The notes below the pieces were generated by a model. That model was not told where the DNA came from and made no database searches. It saw only the letters and a program-made list of their open reading frames with translations. Below, piece by piece: positions 1-5,375 of a DNA stretch of 8,757 bases. A program made the translations under genes and the position numbers. Origin of the DNA: Brevibacillus sp. (lineage in GTDB: Bacteria; Bacillota; Bacilli; Brevibacillales; Brevibacillaceae); contig JARDZO010000237.1 in assembly GCA_029240815.1 (NCBI GenBank), positions 1 through 8,757 of the forward strand, read 5' to 3'. Every line of letters begins with the position of its first letter. The first letter of the stretch is position 1.

Positions 1-19
1 TGACTCGAATTTCTGCCAT
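1..19 (-). CDS. rpsU: 30S ribosomal protein S21, N-terminal fragment at window edge
   Basis: Only the first six codons are inside the window. On the minus strand an ATG at 19 reads MAEIRV and continues off the left edge. A very strong ribosome binding site (GGAGGGAGGG, about 25-37) sits just upstream, and a sigma-A promoter lies at 89-118. The MAEIRV start and the position directly downstream of a HIT gene fit rpsU of Paenibacillales and Brevibacillus, where S21 is a small, basic, highly expressed 30S subunit protein. With six residues visible this is an inference from start sequence and context; another short, strongly translated gene cannot be excluded. Confidence 0.55.
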
Positions 20-88
20 TTGTCTTCCCTCCCTCCGCTAAAACCGTGGGACGCCTGAATCGAACGTACGAACAGACTGTCACACTTC

Positions 89-118
89 ATTATAGGATAG
101 TTGACTAAAGAAGGTCAA
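89..118 (-). promoter_or_regulatory. Sigma-A promoter for rpsU
   Basis: On the minus strand, TTGACC (118-113) and a perfect TATAAT (94-89) are separated by 18 bp. Transcription would start near 82, giving a leader of about 60 nt before the ATG at 19. The promoter lies in the gap after the HIT stop codon, so rpsU can be transcribed independently of HIT. The -35 box lies in the loop of a 7-bp inverted repeat (104-110 with 120-126). Confidence 0.7.
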
Positions 119-126
119 CCTTTAGT

Positions 127-456
127 TCATTTTTCTTCCTGAAAGCCTGCAAGAAGATGATAATGAATGTGGAAAACTTCCTGTCCACCTTCTTTTCCGC
201 AGTTGTTGATCAGGCGGAATCCTTTTAGTTCCAGCTGATTTGCTAGTTTTTGAGCAACCGCGTGAATATGGCCGATCAGCGGCAAATCCTCCGTCTGCAC
301 ATCCATCAGTGTAGCAATTGGTTTGCGCGGAATGATCAACAAATGTACCGGCGCTTTTGGAGCGATGTCGTGAATGACGATGACCTGCTCGTCTTCGTAT
401 TCCACTCTAGCAGGAATCTCACCCTCCATGATTCTGGTAAAAATGCTTTTTTCCAT
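127..456 (-). CDS. HIT-family (histidine triad) nucleotide-binding protein
   Basis: A 109-residue Hint-type protein. Family members hydrolyse nucleoside phosphoramidates and related AMP conjugates in the cytoplasm; the physiological substrate is usually unknown. The signature histidine triad is seen at residues 96-102 (HIHYHLL), with His100 in the position of the nucleophile. The typical N-terminal segment FTRIMEGEIPA and the central block HDIAPKAPVHLLIIPRKPI (29-47) are present, as is the NN pair at 84-85 of the nucleotide pocket. The length is normal. The ATG at 456 is preceded by an AAGGGTG ribosome binding site. The gene is followed by rpsU on the same strand, with no T-rich terminator between, so read-through is possible. 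It is divergent from murF. The promoter is not clear; an AT-rich stretch at 517-530 could supply a -10. Confidence 0.95.
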   Translation of the reverse strand: MEKSIFTRIMEGEIPARVEYEDEQVIVIHDIAPKAPVHLLIIPRKPIATLMDVQTEDLPLIGHIHAVAQKLANQLELKGFRLINNCGKEGGQEVFHIHYHLLAGFQEEK

Positions 457-520
457 CTCAAATCACCCTTCATTTGCAATGATGCAGGATACTTTCGTAC
501 GACTATGTATGAGAAGATAG

Positions 521-526
521 TATTAT
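521..526 (+). promoter_or_regulatory. murF: Possible -10 element of murF promoter (TATTAT)
   Basis: TATTAT (521-526), overlapping TATGAT (524-529), is the best plus-strand -10 candidate in the HIT/murF spacer. It would start transcripts near 533-536, at the left arm of the inverted repeat of the putative leader. No good -35 hexamer is seen at 16-18 bp, so this is weakly supported. Confidence 0.3.
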
Positions 527-535
527 GATAGCGGA

Positions 536-624
536 GAGTCCAAACGAAAAGCAATCTTTTCGATAGCAAATTACCCTTGCGGCGGTAAAGTGTGCGTGAT
601 AGCATGACTTCGAGGTTTGGACTC
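536..624 (+). promoter_or_regulatory. Putative structured 5' leader of murF closed by a 10-bp inverted repeat
   Basis: GAGTCCAAAC (536-545) is perfectly complementary to GTTTGGACTC (615-624), 69 nt apart. Inside, three local hairpins can form by hand folding: 545-550 with 557-562 (CGAAAA/TTTTCG), 571-575 with 584-588 (TTACC/GGTAA), and 589-595 with 602-609 with one bulge. Together they would make a four-way junction. The murF ribosome binding site (636-641) is just downstream. I do not recognise a known riboswitch consensus and there is no terminator T-run, so any control would be at translation or RNA stability. The inverted repeat could instead be a DNA operator between the divergent genes. 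Confidence 0.35.
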
Positions 625-650
625 ATTACAACAAAAAGGAGCTCGTGGAC

Positions 651-2033
651 ATGAAACCAATCGCATTGGAACATGCGGCCATAAAAGCAGAAGGGCTGGT
701 ACGAGCAGGTGATCCTGGCTTGCTGTTGACTGCCGTTCACTTTGACACTCGCCAGTTGGCAGAAGGATCGCTGTTTGTCGCGTTGACCGGCGGAGCCCGG
801 GACGGCCATGACTTTCTCCTCCAAGCGGCAGAGCAAGGCGCCGTAGCAGCGGTTATTTCCGATGAAAATAAAGTTCCGCAGGGCTTGCCACAGGGATTCG
901 GGCTGATTCTGGTCAATGACACGGTACGAGCCTTTCAAAAGCTAGCGGCCGGGTACCGGAAGGATCTGACGATTCCGCATATCGCCATTACCGGGAGCAT
1001 CGGCAAGACGACGGTCAAGGACATCGTCGCCCATGTGCTGGAGACCCATTTCCCCCTTTATAAGACGTACAAAAACTTGAACAATCACCTAGGCGTCCCC
1101 TACTCTCTCCTGCAGATTGAGGAGCGCCATCAAGCAGCGGTTTTGGAGCTGGGGATGAACCACGCTGGTGAAATTGATCTGATCGCTTCACTCGTGAAGC
1201 CCGAAATCAGCGTGATCACTTACATAGGTGATTCTCACATGGAGTTTTTTGGCTCCCGAGAGAAAATCGCCCTCGCCAAAGCGGAGCTTCTCCCCCACAC
1301 ATCGACAGATGGACTCGTCCTTTTAAACGGCGATTCCGAATACTTGCGCATGATTGCCCATCTCTATCCGGGTGAGGTCGCTTTTTACTCGGTGGAAGGT
1401 CCTGCCGATATCTGGGCAGAAGAGATCCGCTCCGGAGAAGACGGCATGCACTTTGATGTCTGCTTTGCCTCGGGAGAGCGTTTCCCCGCCTTCCTGCCCT
1501 TGTACGGAAAGCACAGTGTCCTGAATGCCCTCCCAGCTGTTGCCATCGCAAAACGGTTGGGAATGTCCGCGACACAGATCGTAGACGCACTTTCGACTGT
1601 CAAGCTCTCCGCCATGCGGTTTGAGCAGGTGATTTCCACTCATGGAGCCCTGTATATCAGCGATGCTTACAATGCCAGTCCGACTTCTATGGAAGCGGCG
1701 ATCAGCACATTTGCCGACCTGTTTCCTGAGCGCCAAAAAGTGTTGGTGCTGGGAGACATGTATGAATTGGGTTCAGACAGTGACGAGATGCATGCTCAAG
1801 TAGGGTCATACGCAAATGATCTTCGCGACCGTTTTTCCATGCTCGTGACAGTCGGAGAGCATTCCCGCCACTTCAGCGATGCATTCGTGGGCAAAAAGCT
1901 CCACGTAGCGACCAAAGAAGAAGCGGTTGCCGCACTCCTCCCTCTGCGTGACGCAAATCATGCTTTTCTGTTCAAAGCATCACGCGGTATGGAGCTGTGG
2001 ACGATCATTACGGATTTGGAGCGACAACCGTAA
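651..2033 (+). CDS. murF: UDP-N-acetylmuramoyl-tripeptide--D-alanyl-D-alanine ligase MurF
   Basis: MurF is the cytoplasmic ATP-dependent ligase that adds D-Ala-D-Ala to UDP-MurNAc-tripeptide, the last soluble step of peptidoglycan precursor synthesis. With the ATG at 651 the product is 460 residues, normal for the family. This start is preferred because AAGGAG (636-641) lies 9 nt upstream; a GTG at 645 in the same frame is only 3 nt from it. Visible motifs: ATP P-loop TGSIGKT (114-120), NLNNHLGVP (142-150), ELGMNHAGEI (166-175), GKHSVLNALPA (286-296), DAYNASPTSM (338-347), LGDMYELG (367-374) and KASRGMELW near 442-450. These cover the N-terminal, central ATPase and C-terminal domains. The gene is transcribed alone and ends at a terminator. 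Unlike the common ddl-murF operon, ddl is nearby but on the opposite strand. Confidence 0.97.
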   Translation: MKPIALEHAAIKAEGLVRAGDPGLLLTAVHFDTRQLAEGSLFVALTGGARDGHDFLLQAAEQGAVAAVISDENKVPQGLPQGFGLILVNDTVRAFQKLAAGYRKDLTIPHIAITGSIGKTTVKDIVAHVLETHFPLYKTYKNLNNHLGVPYSLLQIEERHQAAVLELGMNHAGEIDLIASLVKPEISVITYIGDSHMEFFGSREKIALAKAELLPHTSTDGLVLLNGDSEYLRMIAHLYPGEVAFYSVEGPADIWAEEIRSGEDGMHFDVCFASGERFPAFLPLYGKHSVLNALPAVAIAKRLGMSATQIVDALSTVKLSAMRFEQVISTHGALYISDAYNASPTSMEAAISTFADLFPERQKVLVLGDMYELGSDSDEMHAQVGSYANDLRDRFSMLVTVGEHSRHFSDAFVGKKLHVATKEEAVAALLPLRDANHAFLFKASRGMELWTIITDLERQP

Positions 2034-2051
2034 CAGCCCCCCAATAAAATG

Positions 2052-2095
2052 AAAGACGCCACTCCTGCCGTAACGCAGAGAAGCGGCGTCTTTTT
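2052..2095 (+). terminator. Intrinsic terminator after murF, probably bidirectional
   Basis: AAAGACGCC (2052-2060) pairs with GGCGTCTTT (2085-2093), with a partly paired interior, followed by five Ts at 2091-2095. It starts 18 nt after the murF stop. The opposite strand also has a T-rich flank (TTTCATTTTATT), so it may end transcription of the converging propeller gene as well. Confidence 0.85.
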
Positions 2096-2173
2096 ATTCC
2101 TCCCACAGGCGCTTCACTTCCAAGAGAGAGTCCCCTTCGAAAGTAAGCTTGCCCTTATTCGGATTTGCCCCTA
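2094..2173 (-). pseudogene. Out-of-frame 3' tail of the beta-propeller gene (putative frameshift remnant)
   Basis: Beyond the TAG stop of the propeller gene (2173-2171), the minus-strand frame reached by re-reading one A of the AAAAA run at 2178-2174 stays open for 26 codons. It begins IGANPNKG, passes through KLTFEGDSLL, and ends EVKRLWEE at a TAA (2096-2094) directly before the terminator stem. Its composition looks like real coding sequence. Restoring one A would give a 403-residue protein instead of 377. This could be a natural indel, a sequencing error in a homopolymer, or chance. Confidence 0.5.
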
Positions 2174-3304
2174 TTTTTCCATAACCTGCAGGTAGGCGTC
2201 CAGCTTTTCCGCAGAAAAACTCGAGTAGTGAATCGAAGACCAATCCGCAACGTAGAAGGATTTGCCGTCTTTTGCCCAGCCGATGAGGCGGACATTGTCT
2301 CGGTAGCTCATGTAGGGACTATACTGACTTTTACCTACATCACCGAACGGGAAAATAGGATGCATTTCATCTTTGTTAAGTCGGATCATCATGTATACAT
2401 CTTGCGCATTTCCTGATGCGGCTAACACTTCCTCTGAAGCAAACTGATGACCTGTCAGAGACCATGCGATTCTATCTAGATAATTTCCCATGATCTCCTG
2501 CGGCTGTTTTTGCAGCATCACCTTTTTCCCTGACTGCAAATCCAGCAAATACTCTTCGTTACCGGCCCGAACGTACTTGTATTTCATGTCATTGGAATAC
2601 GAGGGAAAGTCATTCAGCTTGTGCATGTACTTCAAGCCAGTCGGAAGGTCCAACTCCTTGTAGGCATCCTTGGTTCGATAAAACAGCTTTTTCGAGGTAG
2701 GGAGCCAGTAAAATGTTTCGATGCCTCTGATTGTAGGCTGTTCCCATGCATAGCGGTCGTTGATTTTCATTTTCCCCGTCGTCAAGTGCTGCAGGTAGAG
2801 ATGGATCGCTTGACTTGGGTCCGAAGCTTTTTCATCTTTACGAGAAAAGGCCATGTACTGCTCGTCAGGCGATACAGCGAAGTCGAGCACAGGATACTGC
2901 GGGACTGCCTCTACCAGCACCTTTTTCGTTCCATCTGCCGGATTGACTCGGATGATTCCCCCTTTTTCCAGAATGTAGAGAATGTCCTGATTCGGGGACC
3001 ACTTGGCAAAACCGCTAAGCTGTGTGAGCTTCTTGGTCTGTGTATGGTACACGTACGGCACGGTTGGGTCATTCTTGCCATACCCGATGCGTTCCGTATA
3101 AACATAGCGACCTGAAGGAGAGATGGCGCCTCTGTGCATGTACGGCATTTGTGCGACTACTTTCTTGGTTTTGCCGTCCGTCGCAATCTGGTAGATGACG
3201 GAAGGCTGGTGGGATACTTGGGCAGATTGCGCCGCCAAAACGGCACTAAAATGGGAACCAAGAAATGCGAAAGCTAGAATGGTCGATAGCAGCAATCGTT
3301 TCAT
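2171..3304 (-). CDS. Secreted TolB/WD40-like beta-propeller protein of unknown function
   Basis: A 377-residue exported protein. Residues 1-24 form a classical signal peptide (basic MKR, hydrophobic core, AVLA before the predicted signal peptidase I cut). No lipobox cysteine is present, so it is probably released or loosely wall-associated. The rest contains six spaced PD40-like motifs in which a Ser/Trp-rich turn leads into a beta strand: AISPSGRYVYT (60-70), AKWSPNQDILYI (100-111), FAVSPDEQYMAFSR (142-155), FYWLPTSKKLFYR (198-210), IAWSLTGHQFAS (279-290) and IGWAKDGKSFYVA (341-353). These suggest a six-bladed propeller. No catalytic motif is recognised; a ligand-binding or scaffolding role is inference. 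The ATG at 3304 has AGGAG 9 nt upstream. The gene lies after ddl but is separated from it by a terminator, and has its own ECF-like promoter. The C-terminus appears shortened by a frameshift (see 2094-2173). Confidence 0.8.
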   Translation of the reverse strand: MKRLLLSTILAFAFLGSHFSAVLAAQSAQVSHQPSVIYQIATDGKTKKVVAQMPYMHRGAISPSGRYVYTERIGYGKNDPTVPYVYHTQTKKLTQLSGFAKWSPNQDILYILEKGGIIRVNPADGTKKVLVEAVPQYPVLDFAVSPDEQYMAFSRKDEKASDPSQAIHLYLQHLTTGKMKINDRYAWEQPTIRGIETFYWLPTSKKLFYRTKDAYKELDLPTGLKYMHKLNDFPSYSNDMKYKYVRAGNEEYLLDLQSGKKVMLQKQPQEIMGNYLDRIAWSLTGHQFASEEVLAASGNAQDVYMMIRLNKDEMHPIFPFGDVGKSQYSPYMSYRDNVRLIGWAKDGKSFYVADWSSIHYSSFSAEKLDAYLQVMEK

Positions 3305-3345
3305 GTAAGCACGCTCCTGGGTTGAAAAAAATGGATCTTTGGTAA

Positions 3346-3372
3346 GACGGAAGTGAAGGGGCTTTTGTTTCA
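3346..3372 (-). promoter_or_regulatory. Candidate ECF-sigma promoter for the propeller gene
   Basis: On the minus strand TGAAAC (3372-3367) and CGTC (3349-3346) are 17 bp apart. This closely matches promoters used by Bacillus ECF sigma factors of the SigM/SigW/SigX type (TGAAAC, 16-17 bp, CGTC or CGTA). The start point would be near 3337, about 33 nt before the ATG at 3304. It lies downstream of the ddl terminator, where a promoter is needed. No equally good sigma-A promoter is seen in this gap. Confidence 0.55.
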
Positions 3373-3390
3373 GGGAGGACGGTCAAAGAT

Positions 3391-3421
3391 AAAAAAAGGA
3401 TGCCGTTTTTTGGCATCCTTT
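3391..3421 (-). terminator. Intrinsic terminator of ddl
   Basis: On the minus strand AAAGGATGCC (3421-3412) pairs perfectly with GGCATCCTTT (3404-3395) around a 7-nt loop, and the stem runs into seven Ts (3397-3391). It lies about 37 nt after the ddl stop and should separate ddl from the propeller gene. Confidence 0.9.
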
Positions 3422-3457
3422 GGTTCATCGTCATTTGGTTTTGCGCTGCAATTGTCT

Positions 3458-4585
3458 TTATTCCAGCTCTTCGGCATCCACGATATTGCGCTGTTTGTCC
3501 GCATGTCGTTCGATCCCCAATTGCACGAGTCGATCAATCAGCTCGCTGTAGCTGACACCCGCCGCTTGGAACAGCATCGGATACATGCTGAAGGGGGTAA
3601 AGCCTGGCATCGTATTGACTTCATTGATGTACAGCTTGTCGTTCTTCTCATCCCAGAAGAAGTCGACACGGGAGAGACCGGAACCGTCCAATGCCTGAAA
3701 CGCCTTCTTCGCGATGTCGGCAATTTGTTCCGAGACATAGTCAGGCACCAGGGCAGGAATCGCCAGTTCAGTGCCAGCGCCTTTGTACTTGGCTTCGTAA
3801 TCGTAAAATTCCTTGGCTGCGATGATTTCTCCAACAACGGATGTAATCAGCTCTTCATTGCCAAGAACACCGATCTCCAGCTCACGAGCGTTTACAAACT
3901 CTTCTACGATGAGTCGACGGTCAAATTTTGCGGCAACATCGAGTGCCGACGCCAATTCTTCCCGATTTTTCGCTTTATTGACGCCTACACTGGAGCCCAT
4001 GTTGGCAGGCTTCACGAAGCAAGGATAACCGAGCTCTTCCTCGATCCGGTCCATGGTGGCATCCCGATCTTTTTCCCATTGTGAGCGCAGCATGCCCACA
4101 TACTTAACTTGCGGCAATCCTGTTTGGGCAAAGACTGTTTTCATCATCCATTTATCCATACCGACTGCAGAAGCCATGACGCCTGCTCCTACATACGGCA
4201 AGTTCGCCAATTCCAGCATACCTTGGATGGTGCCATCTTCTCCGTTTGGTCCATGAACAACCGGAAAAATGACATCCACTTGCTGACCGATTGAAAACAG
4301 GGAAGCTGGCTTGGAGGTAGGAACCAATTGCTGTCCTGCCACGTCATTGTCGTTTTCGTCCAGACGCCCTGCTGTCAAGCGAAGGGCTTCGATTCGTTCC
4401 GGCAATTGTCCGGTGATCGCGTCCCCCTTCACCCATGAGCCATCGAGTTGGACGTAAATAGGCGTCACTTCGTATCTATTTGCGTCCACTGCCTTCATAA
4501 TCGACAAGGCCGTGCGCAATGAAACCTCATGCTCCGAGGATTTCCCACCGTAAATTATCCCTAGACGAATCTTCTCGTTTCCCAT
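3458..4585 (-). CDS. ddl: D-alanine--D-alanine ligase
   Basis: Ddl joins two D-alanines with ATP to make the dipeptide used by MurF. The 375-residue product is within the usual range for Gram-positive Ddl. Motifs are complete: GGKSSEHEVSL (13-23) in the N-terminal domain, HGPNGEDG (111-118), FVKPANMGSSVGV (190-202) in the ATP-grasp region, VEEFVNARELEIGV (227-240), the omega-loop YDYEAKY (261-267), and the metal-binding RVDFF (306-310) and NEVNTMPGFT (321-330), followed by SMYP. The tyrosine-containing omega loop is typical of D-Ala-D-Ala rather than D-Ala-D-lactate ligases, so nothing suggests a Van-type resistance enzyme. The ATG at 4585 has AAGGAG (4600-4595) 9 nt upstream. The gene has its own promoter and terminator and appears monocistronic. 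Confidence 0.97.
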   Translation of the reverse strand: MGNEKIRLGIIYGGKSSEHEVSLRTALSIMKAVDANRYEVTPIYVQLDGSWVKGDAITGQLPERIEALRLTAGRLDENDNDVAGQQLVPTSKPASLFSIGQQVDVIFPVVHGPNGEDGTIQGMLELANLPYVGAGVMASAVGMDKWMMKTVFAQTGLPQVKYVGMLRSQWEKDRDATMDRIEEELGYPCFVKPANMGSSVGVNKAKNREELASALDVAAKFDRRLIVEEFVNARELEIGVLGNEELITSVVGEIIAAKEFYDYEAKYKGAGTELAIPALVPDYVSEQIADIAKKAFQALDGSGLSRVDFFWDEKNDKLYINEVNTMPGFTPFSMYPMLFQAAGVSYSELIDRLVQLGIERHADKQRNIVDAEELE

Positions 4586-4604
4586 TCTTCCTTACTCCTT
4601 TCCC

Positions 4605-4620
4605 CTCTGCTGTGGCAGAG
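4605..4620 (-). promoter_or_regulatory. Small hairpin next to the ddl ribosome binding site
   Basis: On the minus strand CTCTGC (4620-4615), a CACA loop and GCAGAG (4610-4605) form a perfect 6-bp stem in the ddl leader. It ends 4 nt before the AAGGAG Shine-Dalgarno. It could stabilise the message or influence initiation; the effect is speculative. Confidence 0.35.
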
Positions 4621-4698
4621 AGCCTACCCAGTATCTTTCTCTCCTATGCTATGCAAAAGCCCAGCATCTGTTCTTTTACCGGGCCGAGCCCATCACCC

Positions 4699-4727
4699 AG
4701 CATACACAAACCATTCGCTAATTTCAA
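4699..4727 (-). promoter_or_regulatory. ddl: Candidate sigma-A promoter for ddl
   Basis: On the minus strand TTGAAA (4727-4722) and TATGCT (4704-4699) are 17 bp apart. Transcription would begin near 4692, giving a leader of about 105 nt before the ddl ATG. The leader contains GGGC/GCCC (about 4680-4690) and the 4605-4620 hairpin. The -10 is imperfect. The 224-bp ddl/4810 spacer holds nothing else I can identify apart from a weak plus-strand TATCAT at 4756-4761. Confidence 0.5.
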
Positions 4728-4809
4728 GGGATTCACCCATGGACTCTGTCCGTCATATCATAGCAAATAAACTTCCTGTCATGGAGCTATTTTTGTTGGA
4801 GGGATGTCC

Positions 4810-5301
4810 ATGAGAGACTATCTCGTCTATTGTACGTACTGCTCTTCTTATACGTTGCTGCACAGTTTTGACAAAGACAGCGGGTCGTTTTTAGGGGAGT
4901 ACTCCCTCTTGCACAATAATTACACCCGAAATGATGTCGTTCTGAACAAATTTCTCCTCTCCCACCTCGGTCATACCGTCCGTACGATTCCCTCCCAGAC
5001 GGAAGACTATCGCAATATCATTTGCACCGCTTCGCACTTTTTGGAAAACGACATCGACAAGTACGTAGAAGAAAGTCAGGAACGTATGAAGTTTAGTGAG
5101 CGTGACCGAAAGAGCGAACGAGAAATTGGGCAGGTACAGATCTATTTGATCGAGCATTTGCTCTCCCACGAGCTGCAAATGATGACCCAGGCGCGAGCTT
5201 CTACCCCGGCAGAAGGACAAGTTATGCTGGGCAAGGAGCTAGGACTCAAACAGTCCTTGGAGATCATACGTCGAGTCAGGAGCGACAAACAGTTCGCTTG
5301 A
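4810..5301 (+). CDS. Hypothetical protein, 163 residues, not recognised
   Basis: I do not recognise this protein. The start at ATG 4810 is preferred because GGAGGG (4798-4803) lies 6 nt upstream; the in-frame ATG at 4804 abuts that site. The product has no signal peptide or membrane segment, so it should be cytoplasmic. Residues 1-75 are mixed alpha/beta in appearance with a CxxC pair (Cys8, Cys11) and a further Cys72; a lone CxxC could bind metal if paired with other ligands or in a dimer. Residues 78-130 are strongly charged and probably helical (repeated E/K/R, with KYVEESQERMKFSERDRK), and the C-terminus (140-163) is a basic helix. The gene is divergent from ddl with a weak possible promoter (TTCACC 4732-4737, TATCAT 4756-4761) and ends just before a shared terminator. 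It appears to be a stand-alone gene. Confidence 0.75.
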   Translation: MRDYLVYCTYCSSYTLLHSFDKDSGSFLGEYSLLHNNYTRNDVVLNKFLLSHLGHTVRTIPSQTEDYRNIICTASHFLENDIDKYVEESQERMKFSERDRKSEREIGQVQIYLIEHLLSHELQMMTQARASTPAEGQVMLGKELGLKQSLEIIRRVRSDKQFA

Positions 5302-5315
5302 GGGTGCAAACGCAT

Positions 5316-5341
5316 AAAACCCCCGTTTGATGCGACGGGGG
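5316..5341. terminator. Shared terminator between converging 4810 gene and rRNA methyltransferase gene
   Basis: CCCCCGT (5320-5326) pairs with ACGGGGG (5335-5341) around an 8-nt loop. On the minus strand it is followed by TTTTAT, a fair terminator for the methyltransferase gene ending at 5376. On the plus strand the downstream sequence is T-rich but broken (TTCTGCTCTGTTCTCTTTTT), so termination of the 4810 gene may be weaker. Confidence 0.75.
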
Positions 5342-5375
5342 ATTCTGCTCTGTTCTCTTTTTCAATACGGTTCCT

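Noticed and set aside
527..603. Three copies of GATAGC at 527, 562 and 598, spaced 35-36 bp
   Set aside because: Six-base repeats in this length are close to chance, and two of the copies lie in the proposed leader hairpins; no known binding site matches.
336..938. Open frame of 200 codons on the minus strand spanning HIT, the spacer and murF
   Set aside because: It overlaps two clear genes and the intergenic spacer, has no plausible start signal, and the protein is low-complexity in the manner of an antisense translation.
2174..2180. Programmed -1 ribosomal frameshifting as the explanation of the propeller gene tail
   Set aside because: The site GGAAAAAT does not follow the X XXY YYZ slippery pattern and no clear stimulatory pseudoknot was found; an indel or sequencing error is more likely.
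2621..3115. Open frame of 164 codons on the plus strand inside the propeller gene
   Set aside because: It is antisense to a gene with a signal peptide and repeated motifs, with no ribosome binding site or family match.
3353..4084. Open frame of 243 codons on the plus strand opposite ddl
   Set aside because: It lies antisense to a complete, motif-rich ddl gene, has no ribosome binding site, covers the ddl terminator and shows no family resemblance. It is a codon-bias shadow.
4660..4703. Direct repeat CCCAGCAT at 4660-4667 and 4696-4703 in the ddl leader
   Set aside because: Only 8 bp and two copies; the second copy overlaps the proposed ddl -10 box by chance composition. There is not enough evidence for an operator.
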